Source: Subtercola boreus (GTDB lineage Bacteria > Actinomycetota > Actinomycetes > Actinomycetales > Microbacteriaceae). Taken from it: a stretch of 64,000 bases of DNA. The position numbers and the translations under genes are program-made. The notes under the pieces were generated by a model. That model was not told the origin of the DNA. It searched no databases and was given only the letters and a program-made list of their open reading frames with translations. Below, piece after piece: positions 37,770 through 47,047 of this stretch (positions within the stretch are counted from its first letter, which is position 1; every line of letters starts with the position of its first letter). The stretch is from NCBI RefSeq assembly GCF_003399625.1, contig NZ_NBXA01000014.1, forward strand, positions 115,620 through 179,619, given 5' to 3'.

Positions 37770-38891
37770 GTGAGTTCTCTAGCCGATCTGCCCATCCGTG
37801 ACGATCTCCGGGGGCTGACGCCCTACGGGGCACCCGAGCTCAAGGTCAGGGTGGCCCTGAACGTCAACGAGAACACGCACCCCATCCCGGAAGACGTGGC
37901 TCGCTCCATCATCGAGGCAGTCGCCCTCGAACTGCGGACGGTCAACCGGTACCCCGACCGTGAGTTCCTGAAGCTCCGCGACAGCCTGGCGGCCTACCTG
38001 AACGCCACACTTGTCGAGGAGTCGGCGACGGCCGGTTTGCCGTTCGCCGAACTCGCCCGCGACAACATCTGGGCCGCAAACGGCTCGAACGAGATCCTCC
38101 AGCAGATCCTGCAGGCCTTCGGCGGTCCCGGGCGCTCCGTTCTCGGCTTCCCGCCCACCTATTCGATGCACCCGATCATCGCGGCGGGCACCGGCACGGA
38201 GTGGATCGCCGGCGTCCGCGACGAGAACTTCGAGATCTCGCCGCAGACCGCTGTCGACTGGGTCGAGCGCACCAATCCCGATCTGGTCTTCTTCTGCGCG
38301 CCGAACAACCCCACGGGCACACCTCTCTCCCTCGAGACGATCGCCGCTGCCTACGACGCCACCGACAAGATCGTCGTCGTCGACGAGGCCTACGCCGAGT
38401 TCGGCCCCTCCGGCGAGCCCACGGCCCTCTCGCTGCTCGACGGTCGACCGCGCCTCATCGTCTCCCGCACCATGAGCAAGGCCTTCGCCTTCGCGGGTGC
38501 GCGGCTCGGGTACCTCGCCGCAGATCCCGCCATCAGCGATGCACTGCGTCTGGTTCGGCTGCCGTACCACCTCTCCGCACTCACCCAGGCCGCTGCATCC
38601 GCGGCTCTGGCCCATGCGCCGCAGATGCTCGCGATGGTCGACGACATCAAGTCCCAGCGTGATCGCATGGCCAGGCGCCTGGCCGAACTCGGCTACAGCC
38701 CCTCCGCGAGCACCTCGAACTTCATCCTCTTCGGTGGAGTTCCCGACCCGCACCGGATGTTCGAGCAGCTCCTCGAGCGCGAGATCATCATCCGGGACTT
38801 GGGGCTCCCGAACCACCTGCGCGTGAGCGCCGGCACAGAGTCGGAGACGACCGCGTTCCTCGAGGCGATGGACGAGATCACCCCCCGGTAG
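37770..38891 (+). CDS. hisC: Histidinol-phosphate aminotransferase
   Basis: PLP-dependent transaminase of histidine synthesis; 373 residues. Motifs are [38 protein letters not shown] and [19 protein letters not shown] with Schiff-base Lys237. It leads a hisC-hisB-hisH-priA cluster. hisD, which often precedes hisC, is not here; the neighbour is the LysM gene. Confidence 0.95.
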   Translation: MSSLADLPIRDDLRGLTPYGAPELKVRVALNVNENTHPIPEDVARSIIEAVALELRTVNRYPDREFLKLRDSLAAYLNATLVEESATAGLPFAELARDNIWAANGSNEILQQILQAFGGPGRSVLGFPPTYSMHPIIAAGTGTEWIAGVRDENFEISPQTAVDWVERTNPDLVFFCAPNNPTGTPLSLETIAAAYDATDKIVVVDEAYAEFGPSGEPTALSLLDGRPRLIVSRTMSKAFAFAGARLGYLAADPAISDALRLVRLPYHLSALTQAAASAALAHAPQMLAMVDDIKSQRDRMARRLAELGYSPSASTSNFILFGGVPDPHRMFEQLLEREIIIRDLGLPNHLRVSAGTESETTAFLEAMDEITPR

Positions 38892-38894
38892 ACT
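38889..38894 (+). promoter_or_regulatory. -10 element before hisB, overlapping the hisC stop
   Basis: TAGACT begins with the TAG stop codon of hisC and lies 7 bases before the hisB ATG. hisB may therefore have its own leaderless promoter as well as read-through. Confidence 0.5.
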
Positions 38895-38901
38895 TTTTGC
38901 C

Positions 38902-39510
38902 ATGTCGACCGAACCGCGCACCGCCCACCTCACCCGCGAGACCAGCGAATCGAGCATCGAGCTCTCGCTGAACCTCGACGGAACGGGTGTGTCGAACATC
39001 GACACCAGCGTGCCGTTCTACAACCACATGCTGACGGCCTTCGCCAAGCATTCGCTCACCGATCTCACCGTCAAGGCGACGGGCGACACCGACATCGATG
39101 TGCACCACACCGTCGAAGACATCGGGATCGTGCTCGGCCAGGCCATTCGCCAGGCCCTCGGCGACAAGAGTGGCATCTCGCGTTTCGGCGACGCCCTCGT
39201 TCCGCTCGACGAGGCCCTCGTGCAGGCCGTCGTCGACATCTCGGGCCGACCCTTTCTCGTGCACTCGGGCGAGCCGGCGGGCTTCGAGTTCCACCTCATC
39301 GGCGGCCACTTCACGGGGTCGATGGTGCGTCACGTCTTCGAGGCGATCACCTTCCACGCCGGCCTGACCGTGCACATCACTGTGCTCGGGGGCCGCGACC
39401 CCCACCACATCGCCGAGGCCGAATTCAAGGCGTTCGCCCGGGCGTTCCGTTTCGCGAAGCAGCTCGACCCGTCGGTCTCGGGCATCCCGTCGACCAAGGG
39501 CGCACTGTGA
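38902..39510 (+). CDS. hisB: Imidazoleglycerol-phosphate dehydratase
   Basis: Sixth-step enzyme of histidine synthesis; 202 residues, monofunctional (no N-terminal phosphatase domain). Metal-binding histidine motifs DVHHTVED and the matching [11 protein letters not shown] and [18 protein letters not shown] repeats are present. [13 protein letters not shown] is at the substrate site. It overlaps hisH by four bases. Confidence 0.96.
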   Translation: MSTEPRTAHLTRETSESSIELSLNLDGTGVSNIDTSVPFYNHMLTAFAKHSLTDLTVKATGDTDIDVHHTVEDIGIVLGQAIRQALGDKSGISRFGDALVPLDEALVQAVVDISGRPFLVHSGEPAGFEFHLIGGHFTGSMVRHVFEAITFHAGLTVHITVLGGRDPHHIAEAEFKAFARAFRFAKQLDPSVSGIPSTKGAL

Positions 39511-40139
39511 CACAGAAGAGCGTGGTCGTGTTCGACTACGGCAGCGGCAACGTTCACTCGGCCGTCAAAGCGCTCGAGAAGGTGGGGGCATCCGTCGAGC
39601 TGACGGGTGACCGCAGGCGCGCGGCCGACGCCGACGGGCTGTTCGTGCCCGGAGTGGGTGCGTTCAGTGCCGTGATTGCGGCTCTGGAATCGGTGCGGGG
39701 AGGCGACCTCATCGACAGGCGCCTTGCCGGGGGGCGTCCGGTGATGGGTGTCTGCGTCGGCATGCAGGTGCTCTTCGCCCGCGGTATCGAGCGCGGCATC
39801 GACAGGGAGGGCCTCGGCGAGTGGCCCGGAACGGTTGCCGAACTGAAGGCGGATGTTCTGCCGCACATGGGCTGGAACACCGTTCGTGCACCGGAGTCGT
39901 CGCGCCTTTTCGCGGGCATCGCCGATGAGCGCTTCTACTTCGTGCACTCCAATGCGGCCCAGCAGTGGGAGCTCGAGGTGCAACCGCCCCTGCCCGCCGC
40001 CTCTGTGACCTGGGCCGACCACGGCGGTGAGTTCATCGCGGCCGTCGAGAACGGCCCGCTCTCCGCCACCCAGTTCCACCCCGAGAAATCCGGGGACGCG
40101 GGGATGCACCTCCTCGAGAACTGGCTGGCCACCCTCTAG
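39507..40139 (+). CDS. hisH: Imidazole glycerol phosphate synthase glutaminase subunit
   Basis: Class I glutamine amidotransferase that feeds ammonia to HisF; 210 residues. The nucleophile is Cys83 in GVCVGMQ; the FHPEKSG motif near the C-terminus supplies the His-Glu pair. The GTG start overlaps hisB. hisF is not in this window, which is unusual only in being distant. Confidence 0.94.
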   Translation: MTQKSVVVFDYGSGNVHSAVKALEKVGASVELTGDRRRAADADGLFVPGVGAFSAVIAALESVRGGDLIDRRLAGGRPVMGVCVGMQVLFARGIERGIDREGLGEWPGTVAELKADVLPHMGWNTVRAPESSRLFAGIADERFYFVHSNAAQQWELEVQPPLPAASVTWADHGGEFIAAVENGPLSATQFHPEKSGDAGMHLLENWLATL

Positions 40140-40156
40140 CCCTCCCCGCCCGGCCA

Positions 40157-40186
40157 CCCCGACCCACCCGCCCTCCCCGACCCACC
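40157..40186. repeat. Period-18 C-rich repeat after hisH
   Basis: CCCCGACCCACC occurs at 40157-40168 and 40175-40186 in a C-rich stretch starting right after the hisH stop. This is weaker than the other 3'-end repeats. Confidence 0.55.
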
Positions 40187-40198
40187 TCCCACTCGCCC

Positions 40199-40261
40199 GA
40201 TCGAGTCGGGAGTTCCCGTTGCTCAGCGGGTCTCGATCCGACTGAAACTCCTGACTCGATC
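40199..40261. repeat. Nested palindrome between hisH and priA
   Basis: The arms 40199-40214 and 40246-40261 are reverse complements over 16 bases with one mismatch (outer GATCGAGTC...GACTCGATC). Inside is a smaller CCCG/CGGG hairpin (about 40215-40230). It resembles the 5554-5614 palindrome in the ATCGASTCA edge. It could terminate or attenuate transcription between hisH and priA. Confidence 0.8.
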
Positions 40262-40283
40262 CACACCGCACCGAAGGAAAGCC

Positions 40284-41027
40284 ATGACCGACACCGTTGC
40301 CCCCGCGCTCGAACTGCTTCCCGCGGTCGATATCTCCAACGGTCAGGCCGTTCGCCTCACCCAGGGGCAAGCCGGCACAGAGACGAACCACGGCGACCCA
40401 GCCGACGCTGCAGCGGACTGGGTGGCGCAGGGCGCCGAGTGGATCCATCTCGTCGACCTCGATGCCGCTTTCGGGCGCGGCAGCAACGTCGACGTCATCC
40501 GACGGGTGATCGCCGAGGCCCAGAACATCAAGATCGAGCTCTCTGGCGGCATCCGCGACGACGCCTCACTCGAAAACGCCCTCGCCAGCGGTGCCACGCG
40601 CATCAACCTCGGCACGGCCGCTCTCGAGAATCCCGACTGGGCGGCGAAGGCCATCGCCCGCTACGGTGATGCGATCGCCGTGGGTCTGGATGTTCGGGGC
40701 ACGACGCTCGCGGCCCGCGGCTGGACCGAAGACGGCGGAGACCTCTGGGAGGTCCTGGCGCGGCTCGAAGACGCGGGCTGTGCACGTTACGTCGTGACCG
40801 ACGTCACGAAGGACGGCACCCTGAAGGGCCCGAACGTCGAGCTCCTCCGCCAGGTGATGGAGCGCACGGACAAGCCGGTCGTGGCCTCGGGCGGCATCTC
40901 GAGCCTCGACGACCTACGGGAACTGCGCGCGTTGGTGCCCAGCGGCCTCGAAGGTGCGATCGTCGGGCGCGCACTCTACGCCGGCGCCTTCACCCTGGTC
41001 GAGGCGCTGGCGGTCGCCTCGGAGTGA
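40284..41027 (+). CDS. priA: Phosphoribosyl isomerase A (HisA/TrpF bifunctional type)
   Basis: TIM-barrel isomerase of 247 residues. In actinobacteria the PriA form acts in both histidine (ProFAR) and tryptophan (PRA) synthesis. The pattern [15 protein letters not shown] with Asp16, [19 protein letters not shown], and [13 protein letters not shown] with the second catalytic Asp fits PriA. Whether a separate trpF exists elsewhere decides bifunctionality and cannot be seen here. It overlaps the following sseB-like gene by four bases. Confidence 0.93.
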   Translation: MTDTVAPALELLPAVDISNGQAVRLTQGQAGTETNHGDPADAAADWVAQGAEWIHLVDLDAAFGRGSNVDVIRRVIAEAQNIKIELSGGIRDDASLENALASGATRINLGTAALENPDWAAKAIARYGDAIAVGLDVRGTTLAARGWTEDGGDLWEVLARLEDAGCARYVVTDVTKDGTLKGPNVELLRQVMERTDKPVVASGGISSLDDLRELRALVPSGLEGAIVGRALYAGAFTLVEALAVASE

Positions 41028-41833
41028 CGGATGCCCTGACCCCCGCCGACTCGGCCGGACAGCCCTGGGCCGGCCGAACCTTCGCCTCGCATCCCACCAC
41101 GTTTGCCGGCGATGCCGGAGCCGCGCCGGAGCTCCTCGTGGCAGCCGTGAACCGGTTTCATGCTCTGGCGGCGCTCCCCACCGCCGAGGCGGGCTCCGAT
41201 CTCCTGTCGGCCCAGGCCGCCGTGGTCGAGGCTGTGCGGGATGCCCGGCTCCTCGTTCCGCTCCTGGCGCACGCAGGCGAAACAGGCGTCGACGAGCACG
41301 GACGCACCGTCGACAAGACCCAGGAGCTCTCGATCGTCACGGTGAAGGCACCCGACGGTCGCACCGTGCAGCCCGCCTTCACCTCGACCGAGGCGATGGC
41401 CCGCTGGAATCCGAAGGCGCGCCCCATCCCGACGGCCGCGCGCCGGGTCGCCCTGGCCGCCGCGGGCGAGGGCACCGACCTGATCGTCCTCGATCCGACC
41501 TCGCCGACCGAGTTCGTGCTCCGCCGCCCGGCTGTCTGGGCGATCGCCCAGGCGACACCGTGGGTCTCTCCCCTCGGAGACACCCGTGTCGCCGAGGCGT
41601 TCGCTCACTCGGCGGAGGGGGAGCGCGACATCCAGAGCCTCCGACTCTCAGCGGGAGACCCGGGGGCGCGGCTCGTCGGCACGGAGGTGATCGTCGAGCT
41701 CACCCTCGTGCCGGGCCTTGACCGGGACCGGCTCGCCGCGCTTCTCGCGGCCCTCCAGCAGAACTGGACGAACAACGAGGTCATTGCAGAAGCGGTCGAT
41801 TCGCTGTCGCTGAAGCTGCTACAGGGTTCCTGA
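41024..41833 (+). CDS. SseB family protein
   Basis: A 269-residue protein with an SseB-type N-terminal domain (about residues 40-165: [34 protein letters not shown]) and an Ala-rich C-terminal part. In actinobacteria it commonly sits in the his cluster after priA. No enzymatic role is known. The GTG start overlaps the priA stop, so it is translationally coupled. Its stop codon opens a 4 x 19-base repeat. Confidence 0.85.
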   Translation: MTDALTPADSAGQPWAGRTFASHPTTFAGDAGAAPELLVAAVNRFHALAALPTAEAGSDLLSAQAAVVEAVRDARLLVPLLAHAGETGVDEHGRTVDKTQELSIVTVKAPDGRTVQPAFTSTEAMARWNPKARPIPTAARRVALAAAGEGTDLIVLDPTSPTEFVLRRPAVWAIAQATPWVSPLGDTRVAEAFAHSAEGERDIQSLRLSAGDPGARLVGTEVIVELTLVPGLDRDRLAALLAALQQNWTNNEVIAEAVDSLSLKLLQGS

Positions 41834-41907
41834 GCCGCAGGCCGCAAGCCAAGCCGCAGGCCACAAGTCAAGCCGCAGGCTGCAAGCCGAGCCGGAGGCT
41901 GCGCAGG
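41832..41907. repeat. 19-bp tandem repeat (4 copies) at the sseB-like gene stop
   Basis: Units of RAGCCGCAGGCYRCAAGYC lie at 41832-41850, 41851-41869, 41870-41888 and a diverged fourth at 41889-41907. The array starts within the TGA (41831-41833) and fills the gap to the convergent photolyase gene. Confidence 0.88.
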
Positions 41908-41920
41908 CACCGCTGCCCCC

Positions 41921-43411
41921 CTACAGCCCCTCGCGCTCCCGCTCCTGCGCAACCACCGCGGCGCGGTCCGCCAGCCGCCGGAGCCGCGCGAGCGGCTGCT
42001 TCATGCGGAAGTTCGGCGCCAGCACCGGCTCGGTGCGGTCGAGGAACGCCCAGTACCCGGCAGTGAACGGACACGCATCCGGACCCAACCGCACCCGCGG
42101 GTTGTACCGGCAACCGCCGCAGTAGTCGGTCATCGAGTTGATGTAGGCCCCGCCCGACGAATACGGCTTCGTGGCGACGATGCCCCCGTCGGCGTGCTGG
42201 GACATGCCGATCACATTGGCCGGCATCACCCAGGGGGTGCCGTCGACGAACATGTCCGTGAACCAGTCGTTGAGCGCGACGGGGTCGTAGCCGCGCTGGA
42301 GCGCCCAGTTGCCGATCACCATCAGCCGCTGGATGTGGTGCGCCCAGCCGTTCTGCTTCACGCCGGCGATGCTGTGGTGCAGGCAGTTCGCCGTGATCGC
42401 ATCGGCGTCGAGCTCGGTGAACTCGCGGGGGAGCGGCTCGTGGGCAGCGAGCGCGTTGTGGGAGGTGCGGTAGTCCTCACCGAGATGCCAGTAGAGGTGC
42501 CACACATAGTCGCGCCAGCCCATCACCTGCCGGACGAATCCTTCGACCGAGGCCAGGGGTGCACGACCCTCCTGGTATTCGGCGGCCACCCGGGTGACGA
42601 CGGCGAGCGGATCGAGCAGCCCGAGGTTGAGCGGCGTGCTCAGCAGGGAGTGCGCCATCGTCCAGTCGCCGGTGAGGGTGGCATCCTCGAAGGGTCCGAA
42701 GTCGTTCAGGCGGGTCTCGATGAAGCTGTCGAGCGCGAGGTTCGCCTCACGTTCGGTCACGGCGAAGCGCCGGGGAGCATCCATTCCGACAAGACGCACC
42801 AGACCGGCCGACTGCCACCGGTCGAGGTCTTCGCGCACACCCGCGTCGATCTCGTCCTCCTCCGGCCACCACGGATCGGGCAGACCGAGCGTCACTGCAC
42901 CCTTGGGCGGCCGCTCCCGGTTCGAGGCGTCGTAGTTCCACTGGCCGCCGGCGGGCGTCTCGCCCTCCATCAGGATGCCCGTGCGCTGCCGCACCGAACG
43001 GTAGAAGTCCTCGAGCAGCAGTCGTCTGCCGCCCCGGCTGCCAGCCCACAGAGCGAATTCGGTCTCGCTCGTGACGAATCCGCGGCTGGGCAGGATGTGC
43101 GCACCGACCCGTCTGACGTACCGGCGCGCACTGTACGATGTCGGATCGATCACCTCGAGGTCGTCGCGCCCGCTCACCACGTCGCCGTAGTGCTCCACCT
43201 GGTGGAACTCCACACGGTCGCCGAGCTCCGCGGCACGATGCCGGATGCCCGAGAGGAGGAGGTGCGCCTTCGCCCTGTGCATCGGGCGGCGCCCGAAGAC
43301 CGAGCGTGCCTCGATGAGGAGCATCCGCCCGCCGTCGTCGAAGAGCGAGCCGAGTTGGCCGGCGAAGATCCAGCGCACGCGGTCAGTGGTGCTGTCGGTG
43401 CCCGGGGTCAT
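41921..43411 (-). CDS. FeS-BCP-type cryptochrome/(6-4) photolyase
   Basis: Deoxyribodipyrimidine photolyase-related protein of 496 residues, expected to repair UV (6-4) photoproducts with FAD. Four cysteines (343, 431, 434, 447) have spacings of 88, 3 and 13. As I recall it, this matches the [4Fe-4S] cysteines of Agrobacterium PhrB. The region includes YCGGCRYNPRVRLGPDACPF. The antenna-type N-terminal domain starts WIFAGQLGSLFD; the FAD domain has VMGWRDYVWHLYW, and NGWAHHIQRLMVIGNWAL carries active-site histidines. The GTG or ATG choice is minor. DUF1844 lies 5 bases upstream on the same strand. Confidence 0.9.
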   Translation of the reverse strand: MTPGTDSTTDRVRWIFAGQLGSLFDDGGRMLLIEARSVFGRRPMHRAKAHLLLSGIRHRAAELGDRVEFHQVEHYGDVVSGRDDLEVIDPTSYSARRYVRRVGAHILPSRGFVTSETEFALWAGSRGGRRLLLEDFYRSVRQRTGILMEGETPAGGQWNYDASNRERPPKGAVTLGLPDPWWPEEDEIDAGVREDLDRWQSAGLVRLVGMDAPRRFAVTEREANLALDSFIETRLNDFGPFEDATLTGDWTMAHSLLSTPLNLGLLDPLAVVTRVAAEYQEGRAPLASVEGFVRQVMGWRDYVWHLYWHLGEDYRTSHNALAAHEPLPREFTELDADAITANCLHHSIAGVKQNGWAHHIQRLMVIGNWALQRGYDPVALNDWFTDMFVDGTPWVMPANVIGMSQHADGGIVATKPYSSGGAYINSMTDYCGGCRYNPRVRLGPDACPFTAGYWAFLDRTEPVLAPNFRMKQPLARLRRLADRAAVVAQEREREGL

Positions 43412-43416
43412 GCTCC

Positions 43417-43740
43417 CTAGTTAACGGGCCCGGTCAGCTTCTCGCCAGGGCCTTGACCGATGGGGTCGGGGAACGTCGACGCCTCGCGGAACGCCAGCTG
43501 CAGCGAGCGCAGACCGTCTCGCAGGGAACGGGCGTGCATGTCGCCGATCTCCGGCGCGCCGGCCGTGACAAGCCCGGCGAGGGCGATGATCAGCTTGCGG
43601 GCCTCGTCGAGGTCGAGCTGGGTGTCGGGGTCGTCAGCGAGGCCGACCTTCACAGCCGCAGCACTCATCAGGTGCACTGCGGTGGTCGTGATGACTTCCA
43701 CGGCCTGTACGTCGGCGATGTCGCGCGCTTCGTCGCTCAT
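43417..43740 (-). CDS. DUF1844 family protein
   Basis: A 107-residue protein of a family often next to infC in actinobacteria; function unknown. The core TTAVHLMSAAAVKVGL and DLDEARKLIIALAGLVTAG are typical. The longer open frame to 44316 runs antisense through the infC leader and is rejected; ATG 43740 begins MSDEARDIADVQAVEV. It is probably co-transcribed with the photolyase gene downstream and divergent from infC. Confidence 0.85.
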   Translation of the reverse strand: MSDEARDIADVQAVEVITTTAVHLMSAAAVKVGLADDPDTQLDLDEARKLIIALAGLVTAGAPEIGDMHARSLRDGLRSLQLAFREASTFPDPIGQGPGEKLTGPVN

Positions 43741-43753
43741 GGGTATCCGTTCT

Positions 43754-43781
43754 TTGATTGTGGCCGAGTCTCTGCTAGACT
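43754..43781 (+). promoter_or_regulatory. infC operon promoter
   Basis: -35 TTGATT (43754-43759), 16 bases, -10 TAGACT (43776-43781). The predicted start near 43788 leaves an untranslated leader of about 240 bases. Confidence 0.65.
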
Positions 43782-43787
43782 TCTGGG

Positions 43788-44028
43788 CGGCTCTGGCACC
43801 AGTAGGTGGCAGATCGAAAGTGGAGAATCTCCCACCCGCATGACCGCTTAACAGGTTATCGGGTTGATTGCACTCCGCCGGCGTCGTGAGAACGATGCGG
43901 GTAGACAGGGTGCGGTGCGTTTGTGACAGGTATATTTCCTGTTTTGCGTGGTGCAGTCCAGTTTCGCGTGCCCCCCGGCTCATGCTGGTGGCTCGGTCGA
44001 CACCCACGCAGAATCGAAGGAGCAACGC
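43788..44028 (+). promoter_or_regulatory. Structured leader of the infC-rpmI-rplT operon
   Basis: This gene-free stretch has several self-complementary segments. One is CACC-AGTA-GGTG near 43797. A second is a GTGGAG...CTCCCAC hairpin around 43819-43834, which competes with GGTGG for pairing. A third is a distal GCACTCCGC with a GCGGTGC partner near 43912. It may be a ribosomal-protein (L20) or IF3-responsive leader as known in other phyla; that is inference. The Shine-Dalgarno AAGGAG is at 44017-44022. Confidence 0.5.
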
Positions 44029-44646
44029 ATCAGCGATCCCCGTACAAACGACCGTATACGAGTACCCGAGGTTCGCCTCGTGGGTCCGGCCGGTGAGCAG
44101 GTTGGCGTCGTCAGTATCGACGTGGCCCTCAGACTCGCGCAAGAGGCAGACCTTGACCTGGTCGAGGTGGCCCCCAATTCCAAGCCACCCGTCGCCAAGA
44201 TCATGGACTACGGGAAGTTCAAGTACGAAGCTGCGCAGAAGGCGAAAGAGGCCCGGCGCAACCAGGCGAACACGATCCTCAAAGAGGTCCGTTTCCGTCT
44301 GAAGATCGATGTGCACGACTACGAGACGAAGCGGAAGCGCGCAGAGGGCTTCCTCAAGGCCGGTGACAAGGTGAAAGCGATGATCCTGTTCCGTGGCCGT
44401 GAGCAGTCCCGCCCCGACCAGGGCGTGCGGCTCCTCCAGAGATTTGCCGAAGATGTCTCGGAGTTCGGTTCAGTCGAATCGAGCCCGACCATCGACGGTC
44501 GCAACATGGTCATGGTGATCGGTCCCCTGAAGAACAAGTCAGAGGCCAAAGCCGAGGCCAACGCTCAACGCGCTGCAGCAAAACCGCCGCGCGAGGCACC
44601 TGCCGAAGCTGCGCCCGCCGCAGCAACGCCTGCCGCAGCCGAATAA
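44029..44646 (+). CDS. infC: Translation initiation factor IF-3, ATC start
   Basis: IF3 of 205 residues. The N-terminal domain is [24 protein letters not shown] through [26 protein letters not shown]. The C-terminal domain has [19 protein letters not shown], and a 30-residue Ala/Glu/Lys tail follows. No ATG/GTG/TTG lies at the homologous start. The codon is ATC (44029), 6 bases after a perfect AAGGAG. Rare AUU/AUC starts let IF3 repress its own translation, as known for E. coli infC. The nearest in-frame GTG (43948) would add 27 unrelated residues and ignore the Shine-Dalgarno. Confidence 0.93.
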   Translation: MSDPRTNDRIRVPEVRLVGPAGEQVGVVSIDVALRLAQEADLDLVEVAPNSKPPVAKIMDYGKFKYEAAQKAKEARRNQANTILKEVRFRLKIDVHDYETKRKRAEGFLKAGDKVKAMILFRGREQSRPDQGVRLLQRFAEDVSEFGSVESSPTIDGRNMVMVIGPLKNKSEAKAEANAQRAAAKPPREAPAEAAPAAATPAAAE

Positions 44647-44673
44647 CTACCGAAAACCCACGAGGAGACAACC

Positions 44674-44868
44674 ATGCCGAAGATGAAGACCCATTCCGGG
44701 GCCAAGAAGCGTTTCAAGATCACCGGAAGCGGCAAGGTCATGAAGCAGCAGGCCGGAATGCGCCACAACCTGGAAGTGAAGTCGGGCCAGCGCAAGCGCC
44801 GCCTGAACACCGACCAGGTTCTTGCCCCGCAGGACGCCAAGGTCATCAAGAAGCTCCTCGGCCTCTAA
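44674..44868 (+). CDS. rpmI: 50S ribosomal protein L35
   Basis: A 64-residue basic ribosomal protein, [26 protein letters not shown], fully typical. It has an ATG start with GAGGAGA upstream and lies 27 bases after infC in the conserved infC-rpmI-rplT operon. Confidence 0.97.
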   Translation: MPKMKTHSGAKKRFKITGSGKVMKQQAGMRHNLEVKSGQRKRRLNTDQVLAPQDAKVIKKLLGL

Positions 44869-44898
44869 ATCACGACGACGAAAAAGGATTAGAAGAAG

Positions 44899-45288
44899 AT
44901 GGCAAGAGTAAAGAGGGCGGTAAACGCCCACAAGAAGCGTCGCGTAATTCTGGAGCGCGCAGAGGGCTACCGCGGCCAGCGGTCGCGCCTCTACCGCAAG
45001 GCCAAGGAGCAGGTCACCCACTCCCTCGTCTACTCGTACCGCGACCGCCGCGCCCGCAAGGGTGACTTCCGTCGCCTCTGGATCCAGCGCATCAACGCCG
45101 CTGCACGCCTGAACGGCCTCACCTACAACCGCCTCATCCAGGGTCTGAACCTGGCCGGTATCGAGGTCGACCGTCGTATCCTCGCCGACCTCGCTGTCAC
45201 CGAGCCGGCCACGTTCGCCGCCCTCGTCGAGAGCGCGAAGGCGGCCCTGCCGGCCGACACGTCTGCTCCGAAGGTCGACGCTGCGTAG
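44899..45288 (+). CDS. rplT: 50S ribosomal protein L20
   Basis: A 129-residue 23S rRNA-binding assembly protein; [38 protein letters not shown] is standard. The C-terminus is about 10 residues longer than in E. coli. In several bacteria L20 represses this operon through the mRNA leader. The start has AAAAAGG upstream. Confidence 0.97.
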   Translation: MARVKRAVNAHKKRRVILERAEGYRGQRSRLYRKAKEQVTHSLVYSYRDRRARKGDFRRLWIQRINAAARLNGLTYNRLIQGLNLAGIEVDRRILADLAVTEPATFAALVESAKAALPADTSAPKVDAA

Positions 45289-45319
45289 CACAACTGCATA
45301 AATCTGCTTGACTTGGCAC

Positions 45320-46120
45320 ATGCTTGATAACCCGCGTTCGCCGCGTGTTCGGGCCGTCGCCAAACTTGCCAAGAAGGGAGCCCGGTCTGAGACCGGGCTC
45401 TTCCTCTTGGAGGGGCCGCAGGCGGTTTCCGAAGCGCTCCTCTTCAGCCCGCAACTCGTCGTGGAGCTCTACGCGACCCCCACGGCCCTCGAACGGTACA
45501 CCGACATCGCCCAGACGGCTGTCGATGCCGGTGTCGACGTCGAGTTCGTCTCCGAACAGGTGCTCGAAGTCATGAGCGACACGGTGACACCGCAGGGGTT
45601 CATCGCGGTCTGTCACCAGTTCCCCACGGCCGTGAAGGACATCTTCGCCGCCGGGCCCCGGTTGATCGCCATCCTCGAAGAGGTGCGTGACCCGGGCAAC
45701 GCCGGCACGATCATCCGCGCCGCAGACGCCGCAGGGGCCGACGCCGTGATCCTCACCGGCCGCTCTGTCGATCTCTACAACCCCAAGGTCGTCCGATCGA
45801 CGACCGGATCCCTCTTCCACCTCCCGGTTGCGGTCGAGGCGACTCTCGCCGACGTGAAGGCGCGAGCTGTCGAGGCGGGCCTTCAGATCCTCGCTGCAGA
45901 CATCAAGGGGGACGACCTGCTCGAGGTGCGGTCCTCCGGCCTGCTGAAAGCCCCGACGGCCTGGCTGTTCGGCAACGAGGCGCGCGGACTCACGGATGAC
46001 GACCTTAAGCTCGCGGATCGCGCCGTCTCGGTGCCGATCTATGGCCGGGCCGAGTCGATGAACCTCGCCACCGCAGCATCCGTCTGCCTCTACGAGAGCG
46101 CCTTCGCCCAGCACAGTTGA
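45320..46120 (+). CDS. TrmH/SpoU family RNA 2'-O-methyltransferase
   Basis: SPOUT methyltransferase of about 266 residues. The N-terminal substrate-binding domain (SPRVRAVAKLAKKGARSETGLFLLEG) is followed by the three SpoU motifs EEVRDPGNAGTIIRAADAAG, LFGNEARGL and IPIYGRAESMNLATAASVCLYE. The target rRNA or tRNA site is not predictable. ATG 45320 is preferred; TTG 45308 is also in frame and neither has a good Shine-Dalgarno. A terminator-like hairpin lies inside the coding region at 45378-45400. It follows rplT by 31 bases. Confidence 0.9.
   Translation: MLDNPRSPRVRAVAKLAKKGARSETGLFLLEGPQAVSEALLFSPQLVVELYATPTALERYTDIAQTAVDAGVDVEFVSEQVLEVMSDTVTPQGFIAVCHQFPTAVKDIFAAGPRLIAILEEVRDPGNAGTIIRAADAAGADAVILTGRSVDLYNPKVVRSTTGSLFHLPVAVEATLADVKARAVEAGLQILAADIKGDDLLEVRSSGLLKAPTAWLFGNEARGLTDDDLKLADRAVSVPIYGRAESMNLATAASVCLYESAFAQHS
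45378..45400 (+). terminator. Terminator-like hairpin inside the trmH-like gene
   Basis: GAGCCCGGTC - TGA - GACCGGGCTC is a perfect 10-bp stem with a 3-base loop, followed by TTCCTCTT. It encodes the conserved ARSETGLF stretch (about residues 20-27). It could end most transcripts of infC-rpmI-rplT, limiting trmH expression, or be a coding coincidence. Confidence 0.6.
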
Positions 46121-46182
46121 CAGTCAGAGGGCTTGAAGACTTCCGGATGCCCGTTGTCTGTGTCAATTCTCAGGCAGATGTG

Positions 46183-46188
46183 TATTCT
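46183..46188 (+). promoter_or_regulatory. Candidate -10 upstream of gluA-like gene
   Basis: TATTCT lies 87 bases before the ATG at 46275. In the leader, GTTAC-GGGTGG-GTAAC (46207-46222) is a small dyad that might bind a regulator. No clear -35. The 154-base gap holds no gene. Confidence 0.35.
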
Positions 46189-46274
46189 GCTTCAGCCGTT
46201 TCCCATGTTACGGGTGGGTAACTTTTGATCCCACGATTCGTGACCCCCCGGACGGGTGTGGTTGTCTGGGGGCC

Positions 46275-47024
<750 letters not shown>

Positions 47025-47047
47025 CCACCCCTAGAGGAAGAAGACAC

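Noticed and set aside
41832..41907. Possible CRISPR array
   Set aside because: The 19-base units are directly adjacent with no spacers, degenerate, and no cas genes are present.
46207..46222. Riboswitch or operator before gluA
   Set aside because: Only a 5-bp dyad (GTTAC/GTAAC) is present. That is too little to name a regulator; it is noted only within the promoter entry.
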